Assembly (NCBI RefSeq): GCF_000364225.2
Contig: NZ_AQFT02000001.1
Location: 1,302,001-1,366,000 of the forward strand
DNA: 64,000 bases
Source: Eubacterium plexicaudatum ASF492
GTDB taxonomy: Bacteria > Bacillota > Clostridia > Lachnospirales > Lachnospiraceae
Reading direction: 5' to 3'
Part shown: in pieces, positions 52,952-61,708 of the stretch
Position numbering within the stretch: the stretch's first letter is position 1
How the letters are laid out: every line of letters starts with the position of its first letter
Notes under the pieces: generated by a model
Databases searched by the model: none
What the model was told of the DNA's origin: nothing
Seen by the model: the letters and a program-made list of their open reading frames with translations, nothing else
Program-made: the position numbers and the translations under genes

Positions 52952-53489
52952 AAAAATGCGGGATGACATGCCATCGGCGCTTGCCGCCCGGCTGTCATTG
53001 GAATTATCCGGTCACATTCTGGAATGGGAACGATACCGGCAGGCAGAAACGGTCTTTTTTTATTATCCGCTTGGAAACGAAGTATCGCTGCTGCCTGTAA
53101 TGAAAGATGCGCTGTTTCAAAAAAAACGGGTTGCGTTTCCGAAAACAGACGGCGAACGGATGGATTTTTATGAAGTTACGGATTTAAAGCAGTTAAAAGA
53201 AGGCAGTTTTCATGTGATGGAACCTGCCGGTATCGGAAAGCTTCCGGTAAATCAGGAACCGGACCTTTGCTTTGTGCCCGGAATTGTTTTTGACCGGGCA
53301 GGCGGAAGGTTTGGATATGGCAGGGGATATTATGACCGCTATTTTGCAGACAGGAAAGTGGGAATCATGGCAGGCTGTGCCTATGAATGCCAGATTGCCG
53401 ACAGACTTCCGGTTCATGCGTGGGATGTTCCGATGGATTATGTGGTGAGTGAGTGCGGAATTGGGAAGAACCATAAAGCCGTACGGTAA
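52917..53489 (+). CDS. 5-formyltetrahydrofolate cyclo-ligase
   Basis: ATP-dependent enzyme turning 5-formyl-THF into 5,10-methenyl-THF, returning stored folate to use. The 190-aa protein has RQTIRRHYKKMRDDMP at the N-terminus, FFYYPLGNEVSLLPVM, and the ATP-binding C-terminal motif FGYGRGYYDRYFA after DLCFVPGIVFDRAGGR. The start is a TTG at 52917 with GGGAG 6 nt upstream, inside the DUF896 gene. metF nearby makes a small folate grouping, though on the far side of the apbE gene. Confidence 0.9.
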   Translation: METRQTIRRHYKKMRDDMPSALAARLSLELSGHILEWERYRQAETVFFYYPLGNEVSLLPVMKDALFQKKRVAFPKTDGERMDFYEVTDLKQLKEGSFHVMEPAGIGKLPVNQEPDLCFVPGIVFDRAGGRFGYGRGYYDRYFADRKVGIMAGCAYECQIADRLPVHAWDVPMDYVVSECGIGKNHKAVR

Positions 53490-53543
53490 AAAACGATTCT
53501 TTTTTGGGATTATTATGACAGAAAGGGAAGAAAGTCAGGGAAA

Positions 53544-54998
53544 ATGTATAATGAAATTGATTTGGATAAAATAGATATCAACAGGGAACCACCCATAGAG
53601 GAACCGGCCAGGCAATACCATTACATGGCAAAATGCCGGGAGTGGGTTCGCGCATTCGAACAAAAAAACGGCCGTCGCCCGTGCTTTTCGACACAGACGT
53701 TCGGGTGTCAGATGAACGCCAGAGATTCCGAAAAGCTGTCCGGTATTTTACAGCTGACCGGTTTTGCGGAAACGACAGAAGACGAGGCGGATTTTGTTAT
53801 TTATAATACGTGTACGGTACGTGAAAATGCGAACAACAAAGTATATGGCAGGCTTGGGTATCTGCACAGCCTGAAAAAGAAAAATCCACATATGCGGATT
53901 GCGCTTTGCGGCTGTATGATGCAGGAACCTGGGGTTGTGGAAAAATTAAAAAAGAGCTATCGGTTTGTCAATCTGGTGTTTGGGACGCATAATATTTATA
54001 AATTTGCGGAACTGCTGTCACGAAGTCTGGAGACGGACAAAATGATCGTTGATGTATGGGAAGAGGCGGAGCAGATTGTGGAAGACCTTCCGGTCGAACG
54101 CAAATATCCGTTTAAATCCGGTGTCAACATAATGTTTGGCTGCAATAATTTCTGCAGCTACTGTATCGTACCATATGTGCGGGGCAGGGAAAAGAGCCGC
54201 GATCCGAAGGAAATCGTGCGGGAAGTGGAACGGCTGGCAGCGGACGGTGTGGTAGAGATTATGCTGCTTGGACAGAATGTGAACTCTTATGGCAAGACGT
54301 TTGATCCGCCGGTATCGTTTGCACGGCTGCTGCAGGAAGTGGAAGCAATCGAAGGACTTTCGCGCATTCGTTTTATGACCTCGCATCCGAAAGATCTGTC
54401 CGATGAGCTGATTGATGTTATGGCGCAATCCAAAAAAATCTGCCGCCATCTGCATTTGCCGCTGCAGTCCGGAAGTACCAGGATTTTACAGGCGATGAAT
54501 CGTTATTATACAAAAGAAACGTATTTGGCGCTTGTGGAAAAGGTGCGCAAAGCGATGCCGGATCTGGCGATTACGACGGATATTATCGTTGGATTTCCGG
54601 GGGAGACGGAAGAGGACTTTGCAGAAACTATGGATGTGGTAAAAAAGGTCGGATTTGACTCGGCGTTCACGTTTATTTACTCCAAACGTACTGGGACGCC
54701 TGCGGCAAAGCTGCCGGAACAGGTGCCGGAACAGGTTGTAAAAGAACGGTTTGACCGTCTGCTGACGACCGTACAGGATATTGCAGCCGAAAAGGCGCAG
54801 CAGCTGACCGGCAGTATACAGAAAGTACTTGTGGAAAGCGTCAACGACCATGATGCATCACTTGTAACCGGAAAAATGGATAACAATGCAACGGTGCATC
54901 TGCCGGGGAGCGCGCAGCTGATCGGCCGGATTGTAACCGTGCGGCTGGAAGAATGCCGGGGGTTTTATTATTATGGAAAACTGGCGGAACAACCGTAA
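53544..54998 (+). CDS. miaB: tRNA-2-methylthio-N6-dimethylallyladenosine synthase
   Basis: Radical-SAM methylthiotransferase that adds a 2-methylthio group to i6A37 of tRNAs reading codons that begin with U. The 484-aa protein has the UPF0004 domain with three cluster Cys (FSTQTFGCQMNARDSE, YNTCTVRENANNK, ALCGCMMQ), the radical-SAM CNNFCSYCIVPYVRGREKSR with CxxxCxxC, and a C-terminal TRAM domain. An N-terminal extension of about 50 aa before the domain is usual in Clostridia. It overlaps the start region of the NusG-II gene. Confidence 0.95.
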   Translation: MYNEIDLDKIDINREPPIEEPARQYHYMAKCREWVRAFEQKNGRRPCFSTQTFGCQMNARDSEKLSGILQLTGFAETTEDEADFVIYNTCTVRENANNKVYGRLGYLHSLKKKNPHMRIALCGCMMQEPGVVEKLKKSYRFVNLVFGTHNIYKFAELLSRSLETDKMIVDVWEEAEQIVEDLPVERKYPFKSGVNIMFGCNNFCSYCIVPYVRGREKSRDPKEIVREVERLAADGVVEIMLLGQNVNSYGKTFDPPVSFARLLQEVEAIEGLSRIRFMTSHPKDLSDELIDVMAQSKKICRHLHLPLQSGSTRILQAMNRYYTKETYLALVEKVRKAMPDLAITTDIIVGFPGETEEDFAETMDVVKKVGFDSAFTFIYSKRTGTPAAKLPEQVPEQVVKERFDRLLTTVQDIAAEKAQQLTGSIQKVLVESVNDHDASLVTGKMDNNATVHLPGSAQLIGRIVTVRLEECRGFYYYGKLAEQP

Positions 54999-55379
54999 AC
55001 ATATGGAAAAACGAGTGGCAAAAGCGGATGTTATCCTGCTTGCCTGCCTGCTTCTTACAGGAATTGTCTGTTTTTTGCGCTACGCCTGATCCGGAAAAAC
55101 GGAACAACCGTACGAATACTGGCAGATGGAGAACTTTATGCCACTTACGATCTGAAACAGGACCGGGACATTCCGATTACAATCCACGGAAAGGAAGGAA
55201 ATACGCTTCAAATAGCGGATCACAAGGTAAAAATGATTTGGGCGGACTGTCCGGATCAGCTGTGTGTCCACCAAAAAGCGATATCCGGACAGGGAGAGAC
55301 GATTGTATGCCTGCCAAATAAAATCGTAGTGGAAATAGCAGAAGGCGAAGATGCGGATCTGGACGCCATTTCACGTTGA
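54973..55379 (+). CDS. NusG domain II-containing protein, frameshifted
   Basis: A protein of about 135 aa with one N-terminal transmembrane helix (VILLACLLLTGIVCFFALRL) and an extracytoplasmic NusG-domain-II fold: VRILADGELYATYDLKQDRD, ITIHGKEGNTLQIADHKVKM, the conserved WADCPDQLCVHQKAIS and TIVCLPNKIVVEIA. Frame 1 from ATG 54973 (or 55003) stops at YA; adding one T to the T6 run at 55071-55076 restores the frame to 55379. The gene starts inside miaB and is 15 nt before the Gx transporter gene, its usual partner. Function is unknown; a link to prenyl or quinone metabolism has been suggested by context. Confidence 0.82.
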
Positions 55380-55394
55380 GAGGAGTTTATCCGA

Positions 55395-55880
55395 ATGAAA
55401 AAAACTGCATATCTGGGTCTGTTTTTAGCGCTTGCACTGATATGCAGCTATGTCGAATCTCTGATTCCTTTTTATTTTGGCATACCGGGTGCAAAACTTG
55501 GACTGGCGAATATCGTCGTTATTTTGATGCTGTATACGATGGAGGCTCGTCCTGCACTGTTAGTTTCCGTTTTGCGGATTGTGCTGGCAGGGCTGCTGTT
55601 TGGAAATCTGTTCGGTATTTTATACGGTCTGGCAGGCGGACTGCTTAGTTTTGGCTGTATGGCGCTTTTAAAACGGACCGGAAAATTTCGCATCATTTCT
55701 GTCAGCGCCGTCGGAGGAGTGACCCATAATCTGGGACAAATCGTATTGGCGGCAGCGATTGTGGAAAACCGGAATCTGCTGTATTATTTCCCGCTGCTGC
55801 TTTTGGTGGGCATTCTGACAGGAATTTTAATCGGCGTTGCGGCACAGGAAGTTTTGCTGCGGCTGCCAAAAGAAAATTAA
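55395..55880 (+). CDS. Gx transporter family protein (hepT-I-like)
   Basis: A 161-aa integral membrane protein with five to six helices of the 'heptaprenyl diphosphate synthase component I / Gx transporter' group. Typical parts are LGLFLALALICSYVESLIPF, GAKLGLANIVVILMLY, GLAGGLLSFGCMALLKR and VGGVTHNLGQIVLAAAIV. The fold resembles the S-components of ECF vitamin transporters, so it may bind a small substrate; none is known. It follows the NusG-II gene by 15 nt, the conserved pairing in Clostridia. The ribosome site is GAGAGGAG. Confidence 0.88.
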   Translation: MKKTAYLGLFLALALICSYVESLIPFYFGIPGAKLGLANIVVILMLYTMEARPALLVSVLRIVLAGLLFGNLFGILYGLAGGLLSFGCMALLKRTGKFRIISVSAVGGVTHNLGQIVLAAAIVENRNLLYYFPLLLLVGILTGILIGVAAQEVLLRLPKEN

Positions 55881-55925
55881 ATGCAAATGGTAAATGAAAC
55901 GTTTTTATAAAAGGAGTTCTGGCTC

Positions 55926-56534
55926 ATGATAGCTTATATCAAAGGCAATTTGTCCGATGTCTTACCGGACAGCATTGTGATCGACGTATCCGGCATTGGA
56001 TGGCAGGTATTTGTGCCCGGACAGGTGTTAGACCACCTGCCTGCGATGGGAGAGCCGATCAAAATACATACATGGCTGCAGGTACGCGAAGATGCAATGA
56101 CGCTGTTTGGATTTTTGACAAAAGACGATCTGCGCATATTTAAACTGTTAATCGGGGTAAACGGGGTTGGCCCGAAAAATGCACTTGCCATATTATCTGT
56201 GCTGACGACCGACGACCTGCGGTTTGCGATCCTTGGCGACGATGCGAAAGCGATTGCCAAAACACCGGGAATCGGTGCAAAGACCGCACAGCGGCTTATT
56301 TTGGAATTAAAAGATAAAATCAGCCTGGAAGATGCATTTGAGCAGAAGATGGCACATGTGCAGGAAGCACAGCAGGATGCATCCGGAGTAAAGGCCGAGG
56401 CGGTAATGGCGCTCACCGCGCTTGGTTATTCCTCTTCGGAAGCATTTAAAGCGCTGGACGGCATTGCGGTCTCCGAAGATATGGAAGTAGAGACATTGTT
56501 GAAACAGGCGTTAAAAAATATGGCGCTGGTGTAA
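55926..56534 (+). CDS. ruvA: Holliday junction branch migration protein RuvA
   Basis: DNA-binding subunit that holds four-way junctions while RuvB pumps DNA. The 202-aa protein has the OB-fold domain I (MIAYIKGNLSDVLPDSIVID), the helix-hairpin-helix domain II (LLIGVNGVGPKNALAIL and KTPGIGAKTAQRLILELKDK) and the flexible linker to domain III (AEAVMALTALGYSSSEAFKA), which contacts RuvB. ruvB follows after 36 nt. The start has AAAAGGAG upstream. No LexA site was recognised in front. Confidence 0.95.
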   Translation: MIAYIKGNLSDVLPDSIVIDVSGIGWQVFVPGQVLDHLPAMGEPIKIHTWLQVREDAMTLFGFLTKDDLRIFKLLIGVNGVGPKNALAILSVLTTDDLRFAILGDDAKAIAKTPGIGAKTAQRLILELKDKISLEDAFEQKMAHVQEAQQDASGVKAEAVMALTALGYSSSEAFKALDGIAVSEDMEVETLLKQALKNMALV

Positions 56535-56570
56535 TTTTCAAACACGCGCAGGAAAGGACAGGTTCCGCAT

Positions 56571-57563
56571 ATGGAAAAACGGGTCATTTCCACACAGATT
56601 CAGGAAGAAGATCTGGTTGTGGAAAAGAGTCTACGCCCGCAGACATTAGATGAATATATTGGGCAGGAAAAGGCCAAGAAAAATCTGAAAGTATATATTG
56701 AAGCGGCAAAACAACGGAAGGAAGCGCTGGATCATGTGCTCTTTTTCGGCCCGCCGGGACTTGGCAAGACGACATTATCCGGTATTATTGCAAATGAAAT
56801 GGGTACGCATATGAAAATTACTTCCGGTCCGGCTATTGGCAAACCGGGGGAAATGGCCGCTATTTTAAGCGGTCTGCAGGAAGGAGACATTTTATTTGTA
56901 GATGAAATTCACAGGTTAAACCGTCAGGTGGAAGAAGTGCTGTATCCGGCAATGGAAGATTATGCGATTGATATTATGATTGGAAAAGGCGCTACGGCAC
57001 GCTCAATCCGTCTGGATTTGCCGCATTTTACGCTTGTCGGAGCGACGACAAGAGCCGGGTTGCTGTCAGCGCCGCTGCGCGACCGGTTTGGCGTTATCCA
57101 TCATCTGGAATTTTATACGGTAGAAGAGCTGCAGACGATTATTCTGCATTCTGCAGTCAAGCTGGATGTTGGCATTGATACGGATGGCGCTTATGAACTG
57201 GCACGCCGTTCCAGGGGGACGCCGCGTCTGGCAAACCGGCTGCTGAAACGGGTACGGGATTTTGCGCAGGTAAAATACAATGGGGAAATTACAAAAGAAG
57301 TAGCGGCATTCTCCCTGGATTTGCTGGAAGTGGACAAAATGGGACTGGATCAGAATGACCGCAGCATACTGCTTACGATTATTCAAAAGTTCTGTGGCGG
57401 CCCGGTCGGTCTGGATACGCTTGCGGCAGCGATAGGAGAAGATTCCGGGACAATTGAAGATGTATACGAGCCGTTTTTAGTGAAAAACGGACTGATTAAC
57501 CGGACACCGAAAGGCCGCGTAGCCACAGATTTTGCTTATCGGCACTTTGGAATTACAAAATAA
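56571..57563 (+). CDS. ruvB: Holliday junction ATPase motor RuvB
   Basis: Hexameric AAA+ motor that drives branch migration with RuvA. The 330-aa protein has [20 protein letters not shown], Walker [16 protein letters not shown], Walker [17 protein letters not shown], sensor 1 [20 protein letters not shown] with the Arg finger, and the C-terminal winged helix (LIQRTPKGR-type: [19 protein letters not shown]). It forms an operon with ruvA and is followed by the zapA-like gene after 53 nt. Confidence 0.96.
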   Translation: MEKRVISTQIQEEDLVVEKSLRPQTLDEYIGQEKAKKNLKVYIEAAKQRKEALDHVLFFGPPGLGKTTLSGIIANEMGTHMKITSGPAIGKPGEMAAILSGLQEGDILFVDEIHRLNRQVEEVLYPAMEDYAIDIMIGKGATARSIRLDLPHFTLVGATTRAGLLSAPLRDRFGVIHHLEFYTVEELQTIILHSAVKLDVGIDTDGAYELARRSRGTPRLANRLLKRVRDFAQVKYNGEITKEVAAFSLDLLEVDKMGLDQNDRSILLTIIQKFCGGPVGLDTLAAAIGEDSGTIEDVYEPFLVKNGLINRTPKGRVATDFAYRHFGITK

Positions 57564-57616
57564 TGGTTGTTTTTCCTGAAAGAAGTCTGTATAATGGATA
57601 GACGGAGGATAGAGCG

Positions 57617-58270
57617 ATGGCTGCAAAAAAAAGTACGGATGTAATGATTGCAGGGAAAGTATATACGTTAAGCGGTTATGAAGAAGAAGGATATCTCCAG
57701 CATGTTGCATCTTATATTAATACAAAGATTTCTGAAATTACGGAACGGGATGAATACCGCAGAATTCCAAACGATATGAAATCCATTCTCATTCAGTTAA
57801 ATATTGCGGATGATTTCTTTAAGGCGAAAAGACAGTTTGAAACTGCGGAGGAAAATTATAAAAAAGCGGAAAAAGATCTGTTTGAGTTAAAACATGAGCT
57901 GGTAGATACCCAGATGAAAGTGGAAGAATTGCTGGAAAAGCTGAATCGTGAACGGCTGGAACGGAACCAGAAGTCGGGACGCGAGAGCCAGATGGAAGAA
58001 AGCTATAAAAGACTGGAGGAAAAATATCAGCTTTTATTAAGCAATGCCAAAGTGGCGGAGGAACGAAACCGCCAGTTCGAAGAAATGCTTCGTCTGACGC
58101 AGCAGGAAAAGCGTGAAATAGAGGCTGTAAACAAAGAGCTTCGTCTGAATAAAGAAAAGCTGGAAACAACACTGGCAGATGCACTGCTGGGCACGGCATC
58201 GACGTCTGCTGCTCCAAAGGAAACAAAAAGGCAAAAGAAAAACCGGAAGAAGAATCGGAAGAATTTCTGA
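57617..58270 (+). CDS. zapA: Cell division protein ZapA-like, N-terminal part (frameshifted)
   Basis: The first 95 residues are a ZapA domain (DVMIAGKVYTLSGYEEEGYL, then LQHVASYINTKISEITERDE), which bundles FtsZ filaments. A long coiled coil follows (residues 70-190). The frame ends in a basic run KKNRKKNRKNF because one A is missing from the A5 run at 58225-58229. Restoring it leads to KETKKAKEKPEEESEEFLTP and on into the 58297 frame. The start has GGAGG upstream (GACGGAGGATAGAGCG). The gene follows ruvB, as is usual in Lachnospiraceae. Confidence 0.88.
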   Translation: MAAKKSTDVMIAGKVYTLSGYEEEGYLQHVASYINTKISEITERDEYRRIPNDMKSILIQLNIADDFFKAKRQFETAEENYKKAEKDLFELKHELVDTQMKVEELLEKLNRERLERNQKSGRESQMEESYKRLEEKYQLLLSNAKVAEERNRQFEEMLRLTQQEKREIEAVNKELRLNKEKLETTLADALLGTASTSAAPKETKRQKKNRKKNRKNF

Positions 58271-58296
58271 CTCCGACGGAGTTATCCAAAGATGAG

Positions 58297-58656
58297 GTGA
58301 TTCAGCTGCGCGAAGCGGTTCATGAGACGATGGCAGAGCTTATCATGGAAGAAGAAATGGAACGGGCCGCAGGCGCCGGTACTGCTTCGGAAGCTTCCCA
58401 ACAGGAAGAGTTATTAAAAGAGAAATCACAGGAATTACAATCACAAGATTCCAGGAAAGCAGAATTACAACAGGAAGATTCTAAGAAAGCAGAATTGCAG
58501 CAGGAAGATTCCGGGAAAGCAGATTCACAGACACAAGATTTCGGGAAAAACACTTTCCAAGAAGAACCTGCTCAGACAGAAGCGTTGACGAAGCAACCTC
58601 TGCAAAAAGAAGATTCCGGGGAAGAACTTTCCGCAAAAGAAGCTCAAAAGAAATGA
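58297..58656 (+). CDS. ZapA-like protein, Gln/Glu/Lys-rich tail, first segment
   Basis: Continuation of the zapA frame after the indel at 58225-58229, not an independent gene. It begins LREAVHETMAELIMEEEMER, then enters low-complexity repeats based on the unit KAELQQEDS (three near-copies at 58458-58530). The disordered, charged composition is unlike usual ZapA proteins. It ends at KKE-type residues where one A is missing from the A4 run at 58646-58649. Confidence 0.6.
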   Translation: MIQLREAVHETMAELIMEEEMERAAGAGTASEASQQEELLKEKSQELQSQDSRKAELQQEDSKKAELQQEDSGKADSQTQDFGKNTFQEEPAQTEALTKQPLQKEDSGEELSAKEAQKK

Positions 58657-59426
58657 TGCCGAATGAAGCAATACAAAATGAATCAAAACAAAATAAAGCA
58701 ATGCAAAATGAAACAATACAAAAAGAAGCATTTCAGGAAAACAGTTCACCGGCATTAGATGTATGGAAAGCAGCTTCCGAAAACGAAATTTTACAGAATG
58801 AACCTTTGCAGAAGGAAAATATACAGGAAGTACAACAAGAAGATTTGCAACAAAAAGAAAATATGGAACTAAAAGATTTGGAACCGGAAGATTTTCAGGA
58901 TAAAGTTTTACAGCAGCAGGATTCGCAAACGCAGGATTCACAAATCGGATCGATACAGGATGGAAACAGCGATTCCGAAACAAAACCTGCAGAAACAGAG
59001 GAGCCGTTTGTTACATCTAAAAACTCGATTTTAATTACACCGGGGTTGTCCGAGGAGGAATTGACAGAACTGCTCGGCCCAATCCGGGAACCACAGCCTA
59101 AAATGCCGGAGCTTTCCAAAGAAGAACTGGAAGAGCTGCTGGCGCCGACAGCCAGACATGAGATTACAGATGAAGGCCCGATGCCGGAACCGGATGATGA
59201 GGATGAATATGTCTCGTCCGTTATGTCCGAAATAACAGATGACGATGATCCTGAAATAAAAGCGCTTGCCAAAGAGATCGCAGAACTGGAACGACAGGAG
59301 CAGGCAGAGAAGTTTAAGAAAAAGTCGAAAAAAGGGAAAAACGGAAACGTTAATGCGTTTGTTGGTGATGAATCAAAACGGAAAAGGGGATGGAGTCAAT
59401 CCGTTCCCTATTTTCATTATTTTTAA
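58653..59426 (+). CDS. ZapA-like protein, acidic C-terminal segment
   Basis: Third segment of the same reading, joined by adding one A at 58646-58649 (AQKEMMPNEAIQ). It starts with degenerate repeats NEAIQNESKQNK, continues in Gln/Glu-rich disorder, and then has two similar acidic helices, PGLSEEELTELLGP and ELSKEELEELLAP, followed by DDEDEYVSSVMSEI. With all segments joined the protein would be about 600 aa, several times the usual ZapA. The end (SVPYFHYF) may itself be affected by a further indel. Confidence 0.6.
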   Translation: MMPNEAIQNESKQNKAMQNETIQKEAFQENSSPALDVWKAASENEILQNEPLQKENIQEVQQEDLQQKENMELKDLEPEDFQDKVLQQQDSQTQDSQIGSIQDGNSDSETKPAETEEPFVTSKNSILITPGLSEEELTELLGPIREPQPKMPELSKEELEELLAPTARHEITDEGPMPEPDDEDEYVSSVMSEITDDDDPEIKALAKEIAELERQEQAEKFKKKSKKGKNGNVNAFVGDESKRKRGWSQSVPYFHYF

Positions 59427-59444
59427 TAGATAACGGAGAAGTAT

Positions 59445-61700
59445 ATGAAAAACATGGCAGACAAATGTGAAAAGCGAAAACGGCAAACCTGCATGCAACA
59501 GGACACGGGGCATTGTAAAATCCCGGAACTGCTTGCGCCTGCAGGTTCTTTTGAAATATGCAAAGCTGTAATTTTTGCGGGAGCGGATGCGGTCTATGCC
59601 GGCGGCAGCCGCTTTGGAGCGAGGGCATATGCAGAAAATTTTACGCAGGAACAGCTGCTTTCGGCGATTGATTTTGTACATTTGCATGGAAAGAAACTGT
59701 ATCTGACTGTGAATACACTGCTGAAAGAAACAGAGATTCATACGTTATATGAATATTTGCTGCCATATTATATACAAGGTCTGGATGCGGTCATTGTGCA
59801 GGATTTCGGAGTGATGCGGCTGATTAAAAACCGGTTTGCGGACCTGCCGGTTCACATCAGTACACAGATGTCGATTGCCGGTGCATATGGATGTTCCTAT
59901 CTGCAGCAGCTGGGAGCATCGCGGATTGTTGCGGCAAGAGAACTGTCACTGGAAGAAATCCGCGAAATCCGTATGCGGTCCGATGTGGAAATCGAATGCT
60001 TTGTGCACGGAGCGCTTTGTTACTGCTATTCCGGACAGTGTCTGCTCAGCAGTATGCTTGGCGGCAGAAGCGGCAACCGCGGGCGCTGCGCACAGCCGTG
60101 CCGCCTGCCTTATACGGTAACGGATGAAAAAGGAGTCGCAGCCGGAAAGGCCTGTTATCCGCTCAGCCCGAAAGATTTATGTACGATTGACCAAATTCCG
60201 CAGCTTGCAGAGGCCGGCATTACCTCATTTAAGATCGAAGGCAGAATGAAGTCAGCCGCATATGCGGCCGGCGTAACCGCAGTGTACCGCAAATATCTTG
60301 ATCAATACGAGGAAAAAGGATTTGTAAATGTGGACAGGCAGGACTATGAACGCCTGCTGCAGGCGGGCAACCGCAGCGGATTTACGAGCGGCTATTATAC
60401 CAGGCAAAACGGTCCGGATATGATTACGATGAGCAGTCCGGGACACGAGAAAAGTAAAGCGGCGGATTTGTGCCTGCCGCCGGAAAAAAAGCTTCCGGTA
60501 AAGGCCGAAGTCTGTCTGAAAACGGGCGATCCGGCAAAGCTGACCGTGTCCTGCAGCGGATTTACGGTGTATACGGAACATGGCGTTGTGCAGCCGGCCC
60601 AAAAGCAGCCGCTGAGTGAGGATGCGATTGTAACGCAGCTTTCGAAAACAGGAAATACACCGTTTGTAATGGAACAACTTGCAGTACGGATGGAAGAAGC
60701 CGTTTTTTTGCCAAAGCAGATGCTGAATGAGCTTCGAAGAATGGCACTGGAGCAGCTTACCGTTCAAATGCTGCAGCAAAGCCGCCGAACCGTACCGGAA
60801 CAAAGCGATGCCAATAATCACACCGCAGATTTGAATTCGGAACGAACGGACGCACAGATTACAGCGGCAGACCGATATTTTACAGCGGTCATAGAGGAAG
60901 CAGCACAGTTAGACGCTGTATTGGAGCAGCATTTTATCCATCGTGTTTATCTGGACAGCTCCATGTATCATCATGCATGTTTTATCACACAATTAACAGA
61001 ACACGTTGATCGTATACACAGGGCAGGAAAGCAGGCATATTTTATCCTGCCTCCGGTTTTTCGCAGTAAAACGGCCCGATTTTACGAAGCACAATGGCAA
61101 AGCATCCGCAGCCAGGCAGACGGATTTCTTGTAAAGACGATGGACGAACTGGGATTTTTAGAAACGATGCGGATGGATAAAAATTGCTGTGTGTTAGATC
61201 ACAGTCTGTATACGTACTCAAATGAGGCGAAAGCCGGATACGGCGCCGTGGGATGGAACAACGATACGATTCCGACGGAATTAAATAAAAAAGAACTGTT
61301 TGCACGAAAGAATACGGCGAGCGAACTGATTATTTACGGGTATTTACCGTTAATGACGAGTGCACAGTGTGTCAAAAAGACGACGGCACACTGTACACAG
61401 GAAAATGGCATCTGTTATTTGAAAGATCGCTATGCAAAGAAGTTTCCGGTTCGAAATGTCTGCGGGGAATGTTACAATACGATTTATAATGCGCAGCCAT
61501 TATCCCTGATACAACTGGCAGATGAAATTGAAAAACTGTCTCCGGCCGCATATCGGCTCTGGTTTACTACGGAGTCCAAACAGCAGGTGCGCCGGGTCTG
61601 CGATTGTGTCTGCGACAGTTTTTTGAAACGACAGACACCGGATCTTACGGCCGTGACCGGTGCGTATACGAACGGACATTACAAACGTGGAACAGAGTAG
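59445..61700 (+). CDS. U32-family peptidase with DUF3656-like C-terminus
   Basis: A 751-aa member of the U32 'peptidase' family, some of which (RlhA, TrhP) hydroxylate rRNA or tRNA instead of cleaving collagen. The N-terminal half has ELLAPAGSFEICKAVIFAGA, DAVYAGGSRFGARAYAENF, VHISTQMSIAGAYG and the signature ECFVHGALCYCYSGQCLLSS with GRSGNRGRCAQPCRLPY. The four Cys there probably hold an Fe-S cluster. The C-terminal half, about residues 330-750, is DUF3656-like with a late CGECYNTIYN. ATG 59445 follows GGAGAA. RNA modification is the likelier role. Confidence 0.88.
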   Translation: MKNMADKCEKRKRQTCMQQDTGHCKIPELLAPAGSFEICKAVIFAGADAVYAGGSRFGARAYAENFTQEQLLSAIDFVHLHGKKLYLTVNTLLKETEIHTLYEYLLPYYIQGLDAVIVQDFGVMRLIKNRFADLPVHISTQMSIAGAYGCSYLQQLGASRIVAARELSLEEIREIRMRSDVEIECFVHGALCYCYSGQCLLSSMLGGRSGNRGRCAQPCRLPYTVTDEKGVAAGKACYPLSPKDLCTIDQIPQLAEAGITSFKIEGRMKSAAYAAGVTAVYRKYLDQYEEKGFVNVDRQDYERLLQAGNRSGFTSGYYTRQNGPDMITMSSPGHEKSKAADLCLPPEKKLPVKAEVCLKTGDPAKLTVSCSGFTVYTEHGVVQPAQKQPLSEDAIVTQLSKTGNTPFVMEQLAVRMEEAVFLPKQMLNELRRMALEQLTVQMLQQSRRTVPEQSDANNHTADLNSERTDAQITAADRYFTAVIEEAAQLDAVLEQHFIHRVYLDSSMYHHACFITQLTEHVDRIHRAGKQAYFILPPVFRSKTARFYEAQWQSIRSQADGFLVKTMDELGFLETMRMDKNCCVLDHSLYTYSNEAKAGYGAVGWNNDTIPTELNKKELFARKNTASELIIYGYLPLMTSAQCVKKTTAHCTQENGICYLKDRYAKKFPVRNVCGECYNTIYNAQPLSLIQLADEIEKLSPAAYRLWFTTESKQQVRRVCDCVCDSFLKRQTPDLTAVTGAYTNGHYKRGTE

Positions 61701-61708
61701 GAGAAACA

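Noticed and set aside
58441..58530. Short tandem units in zapA as a possible CRISPR array
   Set aside because: Units are contiguous, coding, and without unique spacers; they are protein repeats.
58525..59272. Long minus-strand frames opposite the zapA tail
   Set aside because: They are Ser- or Phe-rich translations of the complement of Glu/Gln-rich repeats, without ribosome sites.
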